NCBI GenBank assembly: GCA_905147135.1 | Contig: LR990050.1 | Span: 4,786,501 to 4,850,500, forward strand | From: Blastobasis lacticolella | Taxonomy: Eukaryota; Arthropoda; Insecta; Lepidoptera; Blastobasidae | DNA: 64,000 nt | Direction: 5' to 3' | Shown here: piece after piece, positions 23,181 through 35,690 of the stretch | Position numbering within the stretch: position 1 is the stretch's first letter | Layout: the number at the start of each line of letters is the position of its first letter | Position numbers and translations under genes: made by a program | The notes under the pieces: generated by a model | What the model saw: the letters and a program-made list of their open reading frames with translations, nothing else | Databases searched by the model: none | Told to the model about the DNA's origin: nothing

Positions 23181-24810
23181 TTGTGTAAAATTTAAGTAGT
23201 CATCAAGTGTAGTGTAAAACGTGTTGACGTTGTGAAGAGTGATGATTTGTGGAAGACTGCATCAGGTTGAAGCTAGCGGCAAGCCGAAGACAGGGTATCT
23301 TTTACAGACATGTATATATTGGTGCTTATTAAAGGAGACATATATCTAGCCTAACAGTCGAGTAATATAGGCTGGCGGTGAAGAATGTTGATGTCCGAGA
23401 CGCCTCCATATGTGCATTAATAATGTTACAAAACTGTACCAAAACTCAAATCTGTTAAAAGCTAAAAGCAGGAAGTTACGCAGCAATTCCCGCCCGCACC
23501 GAGCCGTGTTCGCACATAAAAATAAATGAAATTACAGCTTCGGATAGCGTATTCAAATTAATAAATCAAACTCCGCTCCGAAGTTCGCTTAACAAAACAA
23601 TTAACGGAGCCATCAGAGACATTAACCAACCATAAAAGCGTGTTGTATATGCAATTTCAGTAATGAATGTTACTCGTATTGTGCCGCATGATGTACAAAC
23701 ACAGCTTTTGGTGAACAAAAATGACGGTAGCATGATAATTGGTGACATAATGCCTTCACAACTGCCCTGTGCCTGTGCATTCATTAGGCAGAACTTTTAT
23801 TACGTAAATAGCCCGCAGAAGAAACGTATTGTGATGTAACCAAATACAATGTACCTACCTTTCATATTTCTATTATTTGCTCGTGCGACAGTTAAACAAA
23901 TATACCATCGGTTCCGTTTCAAAGAAGTTGGAAACGAGGCCATGGGATAAGTTAAGGCGGATCGCTGCAGTTGAATAAATTTAACAATGTTTTCGAGAGT
24001 TTGTCTCGAAGGTCTGTAGTAATTGGAGAAGAACCTACATATGTTTTATGATAATAGACATGTAGTTGGTATTTATTTAATGCTGCTGATTAATCGGCCT
24101 TAAGTGTTTGACATTGCGAAAAAGGTTACGACTTATTGCTGTTTGTTATTGTAAAGTACTGTTATTGTCTTGAAAAAGTAATTAATAAATTGAGTATGCG
24201 TATCCTGATCATTACAATCTAGACGCCTTTCGAGGCTAGAGTAAATAGGCTGTTCCTAGAGAGGCATGCTCCTTCATCGGCCGCGTCGTTACCACCAGGC
24301 GGTCAAATGTCAAATAAAAAAAATGTGAAAATATTATTTCTTATACTTGTATGGTATAAAATTACTTACAATCATCGTAATATACAGCAATACTTTCTGT
24401 AAATAACGATGAAAATATTTCTGCATGGGCAACAATCGCTTCGTTTTTGTAGTCAAATATCTTGTAAAACTAGTTCCAATTGAAGCCGTTCGAGTAACGG
24501 TGTACCTGCCTCACTGCACTATACCGAAACCGGCCTATCTTCGGCTTATCTAATCAACGCCGACCTAAAACGGGTTGATGCACTATTACACAACGCACGC
24601 GCCTCGTGCAATAGCAAATATTTACAATGCGGTTGCTGAGGAAGGGATATAGAGCAGGCCCTCTTGCTTGTAACAATAATCTTGAGTTCACTCCAGAATT
24701 AGTCTCGGAAACCAACTGCACCACACAGAAACGTATACATTCACACTGTTTGATTTGTCTGTTGGACTTAAACATCGAAATGTAGGTATATGTCTTTAAC
24801 TAATCTAGTT
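23181..24810. other. Non-coding stretch
   Basis: I saw no supported gene. The minus-strand open frames at 23566-23784 and 24554-24775 have no motif. Confidence 0.4.
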
Positions 24811-24932
24811 AGTAGGTCTGCTGTAAGATATTTCTTATGAAATAAGCTGTACCTGTTGTGTTATTTTCCTTATGTCAATATTGTATAAATGTTATTGTGC
24901 ACAATAAACTGTTAAATAAATAAATAAATAAA
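24811..24932 (+). mobile_element. LINE 3' end, copy 2 (5'-truncated), with (aaat)n tail
   Basis: This is the plus-strand twin of 20838-20960: 'gtaggtctgctgtaagatat', 'ttcttatgaaataagctgta' and 'gtgcacaataaactgttaaa', ending in an (aaat)n tail at 24915-24935. The same tail wording closes the SINE at 51374-51705, suggesting shared retrotransposition machinery. Confidence 0.7.
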
Positions 24933-26065
24933 ATAATCTCGCGTTCTTTGCACATATTTGTTTTCTTGACGTTTGAGTCCCGTTTAGTATAAAAAAATGT
25001 GTATGTCACCTATCAATTGTCAATAATTATCAAATGTGTGTCGTCTTAAGACGTCTACCACTCGAGGACGGGTTTTTATAAAAGAACTGCGTCTCCCACC
25101 TTACCGGTCTGTCCCCGCAATGCATAGAAGGCTCTATAGAAGGAATAATTATGTCCAGACAGGAACGCAGTTTCATTATGGCCGTAATGACGTATTCCTT
25201 AGTAGTAAAGGTACCTATGTAACTAGGGTATTGAATCGATTCTATGAACTGTACTTCGAAGTTGAAATTTGAAGACAAGGTAAATCGAAGAAGCAAATCG
25301 AAATATAAATACTTACAAGGTTTGGTTTCGGAATAAACGCCTTCCATAAGTATATCTTAGTAGGTCATCGAGTTGAACCGTTATCGTGTAAATAGTTCCG
25401 ATTATTGTATTTCCCATACTAATCACAATTATAATCCAACAATGAAATTATTTTACCTTCACAAGAATTTTTAATCTCTGGGTATAATAAATAAATATCG
25501 TCACGGGGCCCTAAACTCAATAAGTCTTAGGGACCCCAATTGCAGACCTCGGTCAACCTCGCTACGCCAGCGGTAATAGGAGGCACTAGAATACTAGATT
25601 CTTTATTTCGACTTATTTTATTTTCTTAGAAAAACAAAAACGTGGATACTTAATTAATAGCAAATTAATTAGAGACAGTAAAAAAAATCGATCGACCTAT
25701 ACGTCACAAATTAGTCATTAAGTACCAAATCCAACGGAGATAGGATTTCATAGCGCAATGGAACACAGTGTGAGAGACACCTAACGTTACACAAAAAGCA
25801 TTAGACATTGTCTAATGCCAAAAAAGTTGTAATAAGCTTTTCCAAATTCGGAGAAAAAGACAGAAGAGTCTTGCTCAACTACACGACTCAGGTGTGTCCT
25901 TAATACTTCGTAAACATGCAACGTTGAATAGATAAAAACGTGTTTTAGATATGGCGTCTTGTGTAAAAGGTCGCCCGTCTATGTTAGTAGACTAATAAGG
26001 CCCTCATAGAGTTGCCATGATAATGATATAATGATTATAATAATAAATATGCTTGGAAAAATTTG
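24933..26065. other. Non-coding stretch with a small palindrome
   Basis: 25030-25350 has overlapping open frames on both strands, none recognisable. A perfect palindrome GCATTAGACATTGTCTAATGC (10-base arms around one T) lies at 25798-25818. Otherwise AT-rich. Confidence 0.4.
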
Positions 26066-26256
26066 CAAAGCTTGTGTTATGGGTGTTAGATAACTGATAA
26101 ACTACTCGTATACCTACTTTATTTTTTAAATACATACTACACCCAGACCCGTAACAGAAATTAAAATTCATCATTTCAATTTCTGCTCGGTCGGAAATCG
26201 AACCCGGGACCAGTGCGTGGCGACCGGCATGTTAACCAACTGAACCACTCAGGTCA
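26066..26256 (-). mobile_element. tRNA-derived SINE, family A
   Basis: The reverse complement has the head 'gacctgagtggttcagttgg', the B-box-like 'gggttcgatttccgacc', then 'gcagaaattgaaatgatga', 'ctgttacgggtctgggtgta' and 'aagctttgcaaat'. It follows the body of the other A copies but lacks the last 'ggcgctgtgtgaa' part. Confidence 0.8.
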
Positions 26257-27352
26257 GTGAACGTAGGTATGACATTCCTACTTATCCAGGGAGAACATTT
26301 CACCGTCTATGAAAACTGAAACACGTACATTACTCTAACAGTACAAAATCGTTGCTGTCTGTTACCAAAGATGATGGCAGTTGGAAGAAGAGTTGAAGCA
26401 TTCGTGCGATCGACGATGACGTATTGAGTACAACAACTTGCCATACACCGCAAACCAGGGGTGGTACCTACCTACATAACTGGATTGGAATTATTTTGAC
26501 AATGTGACGACCCTAAAGCTGAATATGTCACGTGATGCGCGTAAGGGTCAACACTTACGCGATAGAATGAAATGGGCATATTTAGGTGAATATAAATAGT
26601 GTACTCATAAACTGTAAGAGGCGAATAAACTGTATTGCGTTGTGCCAAAAGTTTGAATTCGTGTAATTGCATTTGTGAACTCCTCCTTCTGCTATGACTT
26701 ACGTTACTATCAATGTACTGTGCCAAGGACTCCCTCCATTTCTGAACCACTCGGCTTGAGTCAATAGGCATTCAATTTCGATTTTCGTCTTGAAAAATTC
26801 AACATTAATTACATCTTTAAATTTTGATTACATCACATCGAAAGCGATACGATTAAATCAGCGCCATGAATCAAAATATTTAATTTGTCACGCCCAAAAT
26901 TAATTTTTTATTTTTATTTAATTTGACTCGAATTACTCGCAACTCGCAACTCGCAAGCGGTTCAAAAATACGTCCCTAGACTTCGTCCTGAAACAAGCCG
27001 TTTGGCGCTTTTGAAAACCCTCGTGTGTTTAGTCTCAGTGCGTTCTAGGACAGTTAATTACCATATCTTAACTGGAAACTATCTTAGTTAGCCGTTGACC
27101 GGCGCTATCTGAACAGCTTAATGCCAAACGTAGTTAATTAACACTTAAAGTGAACGGTGACGTGGGTGCCCTTAATCTGTTTCCGATAAAGCTGTCGCAA
27201 TGAGATTTTTCATTTGAACTATTCTATTACTTGGGCGTTTTAATGATTAAGAACTCAAACTAAAAATAGAATGGAAAACCCAAATGAAATGAATGTTAGT
27301 AAGGAATTATCATTTACATGGACATGTATGAATTGCCTGTAAATATACTATG
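26257..27352. other. Non-coding stretch
   Basis: No gene is recognised. A small tandem of 'actcgcaactcgcaactcgc' lies at 26933-26956. The rest is AT-rich. Confidence 0.4.
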
Positions 27353-27582
27353 TCATCATCACATCCCATAACAGTCCACTGCAGGACTTAAGGCCTCTCC
27401 CACGAAAAGGAAGGTTATTGCCATAATCTCCACGCTAAATGTAACAGTGGAAAACGCTGCCGCCCATTTTCCAGCCTACGGAGACTCTAGATCTTTTGCC
27501 TCGGAAACTTATTCGCCTTGTACGACACCCACAAGTGTAAAGGGTTGGTGCTATTCTACTCTGCCGGACACAACACGGCAGG
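27353..27582 (-). mobile_element. SINE-like family B, internally deleted copy
   Basis: It starts (plus strand) 'cataacagtccactgcagga', then 'gccataatctccacgct', 'gctgccgcccattttccag', 'gccttgtacgacacccac' and 'ttctactctgccggacac'. Compared with 43020-43250 it lacks about 27 bases after 'ctccacgct'. The plus-strand 89-residue open frame here is a by-product. Confidence 0.75.
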
Positions 27583-27760
27583 ATACTATATATTTAATTT
27601 TATATATGTACTTATGTCTGTTCACTGTGCGACCGCTCTGTCTTTCCCGTGTTGGGCTCTACAGTCATCAGAGCCTTACGATGACGCTGTTTAAATCATC
27701 TAAAATAGATGTTTAAGGCCAATAATGATTATTATATGATTTCAACTACATCTGAATGGG

Positions 27761-27985
27761 AGCGTCGGTGGCCGAGTGGTAAGGGTGGCAACTTTGCGGC
27801 CATGTATCAATGACTCTTTTCTGAGTTATGTACGTTTTTAGTTGAATGCTAACCGATACTCTAACTGTGAGGGATAACATCGTGATGAAACCTGCACACT
27901 CAGGCGACTGAATGTGTAACCATGATCAAATCTGGGCAGTCGCTCCACGGTAATTACCTGATCTGTCAAAACCTGGATCATTATT
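27761..27985 (+). mobile_element. SINE family C, head partly deleted
   Basis: It opens 'gcgtcggtggccgagtggta', a tRNA A-box-like head. It then passes directly to 'gactcttttctgagttatgt', 'cgtgatgaaacctgcacact', 'caggcgactgaatgtg' and 'tgatcaaatctgg'. The B-box region present at 33121-33393 and 44373-44640 is missing. Confidence 0.75.
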
Positions 27986-30900
27986 TTTAGTTTTTATCAA
28001 TAGATACAACTGAATGTTGGTAGGTACTAAAATAAACAGAAGTAACTGGTTATAATATGAGAGCGAAGATATAACTTGCCATATTTGGTTGATTTTACAC
28101 AGTGTATAGACCTCAAAGTTATCGCCTGTGCCCACTTAAGTAATTGTACGTATTTAGGTAGTAAGAACCAATGTTATGAACATTGAAAGCAATACCACTA
28201 AAGTGACTACGAAGGGCAACTTCAAAACCTGTAAGTAAGGAACTGTAGTTTGGAACCAAACAACTATAGTTTCCGAACGAGTTATTTTTAACAAATTCGA
28301 GTACTTTATCACAATGATCAGTTCCCTGGTACTAACCAATCACGATCGCACCGCCAGTAATTCGAACCACGAGTTAAAGACCACCAATCGAATCTGTTTC
28401 TGCATTCACCGTTTCAGATTAACTCTTTATCATCCAATCTACATTAAACAACAAGGCCAGTTAATATCTAAGTCAATATTATACGAAGCCTCCGCGCGGC
28501 CATTGTATTTGTGGGAAAAGGTTGCAGCCTTGCCTCCAGTGTTTGTTTGCCCAGACAAAGGCCCAGCGTTTTAATACCAGTGATTTAGTTTTAAATTATC
28601 ATTAGCTACAATTGGACTGTAATTATAATCTGGCCCTAATGTTTTAAGTTGCTTCGTGCAAAATTGTATTAATTATAAGGCAATTGGCATAAATTGAAGG
28701 CTAGTGAAGGTGAATTACTTGTAGGTTTGGAAGGTAAGTAAATAAAATAAGTCGAGTGGTAGAAGACTAAATTGTGTTCCTGGAAGTACAATCGCTTTTT
28801 TCCACAATCTCTTTGCTACTTTAGAAAGATTTGCGTTTAATTTACTTCCGAATTAGTTTAAGTACCTTCTCAAAAATTCATAAGGAATAAAAGATACAAA
28901 GTTTCCGCGTAGCGATCTCAATTTGGACGGGTAGGTAATTTGGGCTGCTTTTTCCGCAATTGAACTTACATTTGGTCCTTCCTTTGTACATATAAACTCG
29001 TATATCGTTCCAAACTTACCCGTTCTATATTCACGTTTTTTTAGATATGTGTGTTTTCAAAAATCTCTATTATCTCAACACTATTTTACCTACCTACAAA
29101 TGTCACCATTGAAGAGTGTTTGAAATTCGGAAATTGCAAAATTAATTTTAGATTTATCTGAAAAACGCTGCGTTAAATTGTGTTATTCGCTACGGCGGCG
29201 GCGCCCCGCCTGTGTCTACTCGACATAATTTACGAGAACAAAAGTAAACTAGAGTAATAGTCGCAGGGAAAGAAAAAAGTAGTCTTTTCCCACACTAAGA
29301 GTAAATGTTTACAGTTCTTGTTAGAGCACTTTAAGTGATTTTACGTCATCAATTCGTCGCGGCAAGTCTTTGGTATCTACTTGGCTAATAAGTGTGCTGG
29401 TAAGTGTGTGAAAATGCGAACCGAGCGGTCTTGTGCTCTGAAGTATGAATGCTTGGACACCTCAAAATATGTTGCTTTTCAGACACGAAGTCGTGATTAG
29501 GCGGTTATTCAGGAGTTACATGTTTAATAATCTTTTGTTATACACTTTGCAACTGGTTCGTTCTGCTTGTAATTGGTTGCGTTAATTATTTTCTAGGTAG
29601 AGAATTACCTAAAATTAACTATTACGTATATTGAATTATGCAAAACTGTTTTTACACGTATAACCAGTACTATAGCTTAGTATTGAGTGTAGTTATTTAA
29701 AAATCGTATAACTCGATACCTACTTCGATAGTTACAGCACAGCTTAAGCCAATCGATGGACGAAACGGTTGGTACGACAAGCGTTATATAGCATTAATTA
29801 TCTGCTTACAAGTGAGCCATAAAAAGTTTTCGAAGAATTCGTACACGATCGAACGCTGATCCAATCAGTGGGAGGTCGGCGAACTCAACCAACTTATTTC
29901 CGTGGCATTCGAGGTGACTGGAAATCAATTTTTCAAACACGCAAAACAACATATTAAATGATACAATAACTAAGTTATATACTTATATACTAGTGATGAT
30001 GATGATACTAGTGGACCCGGCGTGACTTCGTTCGTGTACATCTACTTTAACTCTACCTACCCTTTTTTTCTTTCTTATAAACCTTCCTCTTGAAGCAATC
30101 TTGTTGAAAACAGCATTAAAATCCGTTGAGTAGTTAAAAAGATCTATTTTATCCCTGTTCTAGATGGTCGTAATGTCATCTTCTGCAATCCCTATCAGAT
30201 GTATTTCTACGATCCGACGAAAATAGCAACATTTTTGATAATTTGATATATTCAAAGCCGTTATTCTCAGTCACAGCAAGCTTAATCAAATATTTGATAA
30301 TGGTTCACGATAGTTTTATTCTTCTAATAAGTTAGTTCAACACTTTTTCATTTTAGTGAATTCTAAAAATATACAAGGACTAACTATTTTATTATGTAAA
30401 AGGAATATTTACATGACATGAAATAAATTAAATAAAGCTAATACTAAATTATAAAATAATATTTACAAATAAAAAACTTGCCCCAAGTCCCTTGTTAAAG
30501 GAATTGTTCCCTAACTAACTAAATTTATTTATTGTTTATTGTTTCGTTACAATATCTTTATATGCTTTAAAATGCCGTAGAAATAAATCGTAAAGATACC
30601 CTAACCTATACCCTAAGAACCTATTTTTAGCAGACAATGTTGCCATTCAGCGTCAATTATGTTCCAAACAAATACAATCTTATTACACTCAACTAACTAC
30701 TTTTATCTACAAGGAATACCGATCATAAGTTTTTTTATCATTACTTAAAAACAAAGCACAAATTAAAAAAATAAAAAAGCGGTGGATTTTGCACAATACC
30801 ACGTACTCACCTCAAGTTTACTCTACTAAGGAATAAACGGCATCGAAAATCTCGAATTATAAAAAAATAATGTATATCCTTGGGATATGGATAGACCTGA

Positions 30901-31010
30901 TGGAAAATAGAGGACGGTGGTGGTGGTCTTTAAAGTACAGATATGCCATTTGGAGAACCCGGAAGTGTTGAAAATACACGTACAGACAACAACGTATAGC
31001 TGTATACGTA
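27986..31010. other. Non-coding stretch
   Basis: There is no supported gene in 3 kb. A GC-richer non-repeat piece is at 28480-28570 and a short GC-rich run 'gctacggcggcggcgccccg' is at 29189-29208. A decayed 'gtggacccggcgtgacttcg' repeat scrap starts near 30010. 30360-30780 is extremely AT-rich. Confidence 0.4.
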
Positions 31011-31076
31011 TACAACGAATAGCTGACTACCTGACCATACGATAATATGAACGAAGTGGTCAGCTAATTCGTTGAG
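31011..31076. repeat. Short inverted repeat
   Basis: CAACGAATAGCTGACTACCTG on the left pairs with the complement of CGAAGTGGTCAGCTAATTCG on the right around a 20-base AT-rich centre. Arms are about 22 bases with a few mismatches. No further structure or target duplication was seen. Confidence 0.4.
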
Positions 31077-31362
31077 TGCCTGTACTATCCACGTACGTAA
31101 ATAATCCACTGTTGTGAAAAAAGTGTAATTAGGGGTTATGGGCCCAAGCCTATCCCTGCGGCAGGTCCGTGGGCGGACAGCGCGCTCTCATTCGTGCTAA
31201 GTAGGAAGCGAACTGCCACTTAATTAATACACAAACAGAACTTGCCGGTGGCCGTCTGTGCGTACTGTTTGCCCACCGTATTTGGACCTAGGACCTTTGA
31301 GAATATATGTGGTTGGTTTATTGTTGAATATGCTGTTTCATTGATTCATTTCATTCATTGAC
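31077..31362. other. Non-coding spacer
   Basis: Mixed composition; 31140-31290 is GC-richer ('ccctgcggcaggtccgtggg'). No gene or known repeat. Confidence 0.35.
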
Positions 31363-31560
31363 GACCTGAGTTATACAGTTCCCGACCGCGCAGAAATTGC
31401 AAACATGAATTTTAATTTCTGTTACGGGTCTGGGTGTAGTACGTATGATAAGTATGTACTAAAAAAGTGTATAAGTAGTTTATTTTACAAGCTTTGCTAA
31501 CTTTGGAGCTAGATGGCGCTGTATGAATGTGTTCAAGCATATTTATTATTATTTATTTCT
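31363..31560 (+). mobile_element. tRNA-derived SINE, family A, head deleted
   Basis: It begins 'gacctgagtta' and jumps to 'cccgaccgcgcagaaattgc', so most of the tRNA-like head with its B box is lost. The body 'ctgttacgggtctgggtgta', 'caagctttgctaactttgga' and 'agatggcgctgtatgaatgt' is intact and ends in an att-rich tail. Confidence 0.75.
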
Positions 31561-32609
31561 TTAATTTAAGTTTGTGTTATGAAATATGAACTGCGTTATG
31601 TACGTCAGATTCTCAGGACGACATATTCTGAGGAGGTCAGTTTGTTATTTAGTTAGCTTCTGCTTTGGTCAGACATTTGTAATGTTTAAGACAAGAGTCC
31701 TTTAAAAAATATAATAAACTTAGATTTTATATTGTCCAATTCACCTAGCGCCCTCTACGATAGCTATAATTTATCATTAGTAACTAATGTTCAAAGACCA
31801 ATAGTTCCCGAGTTATTTTAAACCACAGATGTAAAATTTAATAGAAACAAAACGTAAACCATTGGCACTAGGAACTGGCTCAGCAATTCACTTGGTAAAA
31901 ACGGAACAAATAAATTACTTTATAGCATCAGTATAAGGTGTCATTTGAACATGTTTCATTATCGACCTACAAAGCCGCTAAGTCTCCAATATCAATAATA
32001 GATACTGAATAGGTGTATTTCGTGCGGCCTGACTATCTATCATTCTCTTTATTACGTTAGTTAGAGGATAGACACTCCCAATGAAACTAGAGGTTCGTGA
32101 TCGATCCCCAAGGATTCAGTGGCCGTAATTCCTTCATTCAACAGTAGCTAGAACTTAGAAACCTTATACCTACTTCCTCAATATCGAATTATTAGCCTTT
32201 ACGACATTATAACGTCATAAACAAAGTTTAACAATTACAATTTTATCATGAAATTTTATGATTTACAGTCAATGATAATACGATAAATGTTAGACACTTT
32301 ACAACATGATACTTTATTGATACTATAAGCACCTTTATAAGGCAAAACAGGAAATCCTGCGATATGATTTAGAATAACTTTAATTGGACTGATATTCGAA
32401 ATAACTCACTCGATTACTCTAAAGCAATTAGTTTAATTGGTACCGAACGAAGGTTTCGTCCAAATAAGCAAAATGGAAGCATTGAGCTGTTACAAATACA
32501 ATTGTAGCGGACTGAAATCGCTTCTAAACTAATGTTTTTTGTTGGTCATGATAAAAAGGTAGTTTTTGCCGTTGATCGATTGATATTCTCTGATGAGTAT
32601 AGCTAGCAC
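31561..32609. other. AT-rich non-coding stretch
   Basis: Nothing recognisable. Confidence 0.4.
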
Positions 32610-32742
32610 GAGTGTGTTCTCGGGCGCGATAAGTGAGAAAACGCGCGACATAGATACTGCTATCTCTTCCTACTTAGTATTGAGAGAAGGAAACATACGC
32701 TCGCGGTGCGAGCTGTGTCGCGCGGCGTGCTAGCCGTGCTGG
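32610..32742. repeat. CpG-rich inverted repeat, possibly MITE
   Basis: CGCGCGACATAG on the left pairs with CTGTGTCGCGCG on the right. The right part 'gagagaaggaaacatacgct' followed by CpG-rich sequence resembles 59364-59400 of the MITE at 59272-59422. It may be a diverged member of that family. It lies just upstream of the small open frames at 32787-33042. Confidence 0.4.
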
Positions 32743-32786
32743 TGACGACATCGAGTTGTATTTCATAGTAAACAAACCCGGAAACT

Positions 32787-32873
32787 ATGGCGAGGTTTAA
32801 ATTAGAAGCACATTATCGGATCGACCATCTCTGTCAATTGTATCGCGCGGACAATGGCTCCTACAAAAAGTAG
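32787..32873 (+). CDS. 28-codon open frame overlapping the next one
   Basis: It starts ATGG after 'gaaact' and encodes MARFKLEAHYRIDHLCQLYR followed by ADNGSYKK and a stop. It overlaps the start of the 62-codon frame at 32854 by 20 bases in a different frame. It is not recognised. It could be an upstream open frame, the first part of a frameshifted relic, or chance. Confidence 0.15.
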   Translation: MARFKLEAHYRIDHLCQLYRADNGSYKK

Positions 32874-33042
32874 ATTGGAGCCAAAGATTTCTGCAGATCT
32901 TTTATCTTGCGACGATCGCACTAAGACGGCCAAAGCAATCGCCGATTCGATAGAGAATTACGACTTTTGTTCTAAGATTTTATTGAATGACACTAAGCTT
33001 TTGTTCTGGGAGGCGATGTCGTTGTATGTATGTCCAATGTAG
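32854..33042 (+). CDS. Unrecognised 62-codon open frame, candidate exon or relic
   Basis: The ATG lies in a good insect context (GGACAATGG). The translation is varied rather than AT-driven, with an acidic-basic central part (DDRTKTAKAIADSIENYD) and LLNDTKLLFWEAMSL near the end. A GTATGT donor-like word at 33025-33030 could end an exon within the frame just before the stop. I recognise no family. It is flanked by a CpG-rich repeat upstream and a family C SINE downstream. It may be a first exon of a lineage-specific gene, a transposon-derived fragment, or chance; the evidence does not separate these. Confidence 0.25.
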   Translation: MAPTKSRLEPKISADLLSCDDRTKTAKAIADSIENYDFCSKILLNDTKLLFWEAMSLYVCPM

Positions 33043-33120
33043 GTAGGTTTGTAATAAAATAAGACGTTTAATAGCGTTTCAATTCTTTGGTCATCTTGGC
33101 GCTAATGTCCCGGTCGTGTA

Positions 33121-33393
33121 CAGGATTTTGCTTATAAGTTAATTACAGTGGACCGACTGCTATCTGACTTCCGTGACCCTGATAACAGGGGAATCTGACC
33201 GGATTGGATCATGGTTCAGTCGCCGGAATGTGCAGATTTCATCATGATGTTTTGAAGACCCTTACCGCAAACGCATCAATTAGTGTACATAACTCAGAAA
33301 AGAGTCAAAAGTTGTACATGGCGACACGGAAATTCGAACCAGGTACCTCGGGGTACGAGTCGGAGCCCTTAACCATTAGGCCACCGAAGCTCA
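33121..33393 (-). mobile_element. SINE family C, best full-length copy
   Basis: The reverse complement has a tRNA-like head 'ggtggcctaatggttaaggg' and the B box 'ctggttcgaatttccg', then 'gactcttttctgagttatgt', 'catcatgatgaaatctgcac', 'attccggcgactgaacc' and 'ggtcagattcccctgttatc'. It is the only copy in the window with head, B box and body all present and readable. The 65-residue plus-strand frame here is a shadow. Confidence 0.8.
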
Positions 33394-34639
33394 GCGTTTA
33401 AATTCATTGATTTGTAATAATATTATATTGCACTTTTATAGCCGCTTCAACTATATTTTATCGCTTTAACTATATTTTATTAATTAGTAGTTATCTCCAC
33501 TTAGTTAGTGGTGTAGGTAGTACTAGTGAGTGTAGGTAGGTATCAATAGTCTACGATCAGAAATGTACACTTCTATTGAGATCTATTGGTATGCATCAGT
33601 TTGGTAGGCAGGTACCTATGTCATAACCTTCAAGCAGTTAAGTTCTTGTACATAAGCCAGCACCTCAGCCCTATCCTAGGTTTTTTGTTTGGACTTTGGA
33701 CCGTCTCCGGTTTATACGCGCATCCATAGTGATGCTAGCTCATTTAATACTGGTGGTTGATGTACTGCCTTCTATACCATCACATACCCGCGACCATATT
33801 CATAGAAAAGAAATTAATTTTATTGAAATATAACAGATAGTAAAAAATTAAGCTACGAGAAGGTCTCGAAAAGAGTAATACTCTCTTGATGGTATTCCAA
33901 TGTAAGACTGAATGTAAAAGTGTCGTAAAAGCAGACTGCGAATTTCAACTAAAGAATAAGTCGTGTAATAAAAATGTTTATTTGCCTCACTCAATTTAAT
34001 AGGTTCAACATGAATACCAAGCCCGATTGCCTCACAGAAAACGGAATTATGAAATTATGTATTACTTTCTAATATTTTGTACTTTTTTGTATGTTCAGTG
34101 TTCTTGATATCAACGAAATATTTACCTAGTAGGAGATAGTTGATGTATTTTTATTTATACTGTTCTCGGCCGGATCCAAAACTCTGAAAAAACTCAGAGA
34201 TTCTTTCTCTTTGTAAAGCTACAATATAATCTCATCATTATTTTTGTGTCATGGACCATTGGGTAAAGTCCGCGGTCCTCTGCTTGCCCTTCAGTTTAAT
34301 AAAAACTTTTTTATACAACTCATATCTAATAGCTTCAACGATACCGGTTTCTACAAGGTTGTCAGAACTAGTTGGATTTTTTGTCTTGCAACCATACGAA
34401 GGCATGCTTTGGAATTGGTAATCTGACAAAATGTTATATCTACTACTCCGGGCAGGATTTGAAATTACCTAATTGGTTCTGTGGTTTCTCTGCGAGATTG
34501 GATCATAAACGAGGATTAGTACGAAAACCGAAGTTAGAGACGAATGAATACCTCTAAGAATTGCAAAACATAAGAGTAATCTAATCTCCAAATCAAACAA
34601 CTTTATCGGAAGACAAGGAAACATGAAACGAGCTCATCC
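33394..34639. other. AT-rich non-coding stretch
   Basis: No gene. Three mutually overlapping short frames at 34238-34557 lack motifs. Confidence 0.4.
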
Positions 34640-34925
34640 AGGTAGAGATGACGCAATTAATGCAATGACGCAAACGCAACACGACGCAACGTTAGGTAAT
34701 GCAGACGCCTGGGCCGACAGGAATTCCAGGAGAGTCGACTGACTTCCTGCGGATGATAGGTCCCCACAGTAGATGTTCGATTTCTCTTCTACATTTCTGT
34801 AAAGGTTGTCTGGAAGAGATCGTTTGTAGCGATAAGGCCGCCTTTGCTCAACTGTCTCATTGATTTTAACTGTATCTACTGTTATGTTTTGTATGAGCAA
34901 TAAAGTGTTTATAATTTTTATCTAT
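34640..34925 (+). mobile_element. LINE 3' end with UTR (5'-truncated)
   Basis: It contains 'ggttgtctggaagagatcgt' and 'gcgataaggccgcctttgct', ending 'gagcaataaagtgttt', the signature of the 3' untranslated end of a common lepidopteran non-LTR element. The upstream 'cgcaacgttaggtaatgcag' and 'ctgggccgacagg' correspond to the end of its coding part, here broken by stops. The related reverse-strand stub is at 58590-58705. Confidence 0.65.
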
Positions 34926-35646
34926 CTATTAATCTAGATGGACTATACATTAGTCGTATTTGTTGGTTTGTGATTGTGCTGTGGTGTTGTACTCGGAGAA
35001 GCAAAATTATGAATTTGGAAGGTTTCTGTTCCGGATCTGGGTAATCGTGTACCTAAGTATGTTATAAGTAGTTGCCCAACATAGGGAATGTCAATGTGAA
35101 GCTGATAAAACGAAATGAGCGAGTTTGCACATGCTTTCATTCAACTTTAGTAAGAATTTACTGAATTGTACGTTGAATTTCTTAGTTGCCGCAACTGGCC
35201 TCTGGCCTAAAACACGTGTCTGCTCTTTCTCATTTTGTCATGTCTTACATTATAGGCAAATACCGACATGAGTACTTTCATTTGCCTTCAATGCGCGCTG
35301 GTTCCGTTCCATTAGTGGGTCACCTCAACACTTTCTTTCCATGCTATGCTCGCGTTGTTATTTGATACCGTATCACATACTTTGTTAGTGCTTACATTAG
35401 CGGCTGCATTTCTCCCTCTTCCATTATCAATGTTTCTCTTTCGCACGCACGTGGTTTCTGTTGTCTAATGCGGTCACAACCGCCGCGGTTTATTGAAAGG
35501 TGTTCAATGAAACACAACGGCGATTATTTCCTCTCGGCTGATAATGTCTTAACTTCCAAAATTTTTTGAAATTTTGATTGTGTTGTGAATTGGTGATTGT
35601 AGTGTGAAAAGTAAACTAATAGTCCTGGCCGGTCTGACAAGGGTTG
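34926..35646. other. Non-coding stretch
   Basis: No gene. 35270-35530 is less AT-rich and shows no match to repeats in the window; possible regulatory DNA, unproven. Confidence 0.35.
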
Positions 35647-35690
35647 TGATGGCCGAGTGATTAGAGTGTCGGACCAGGATACGGGACGTG
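35647..35690 (+). mobile_element. SINE family C, head fragment only
   Basis: 'tgatggccgagtgattagag' and 'gtgtcggac' are a tRNA-like head with A-box wording. The body of the family is absent. Confidence 0.45.

Noticed and set aside
33121..33393. tRNA gene candidate
   Set aside because: A and B boxes are present but no cloverleaf can be completed; the sequence continues into the shared SINE body found at several other places. The same applies to the family A heads at 14938, 26066, 51374 and 62701.
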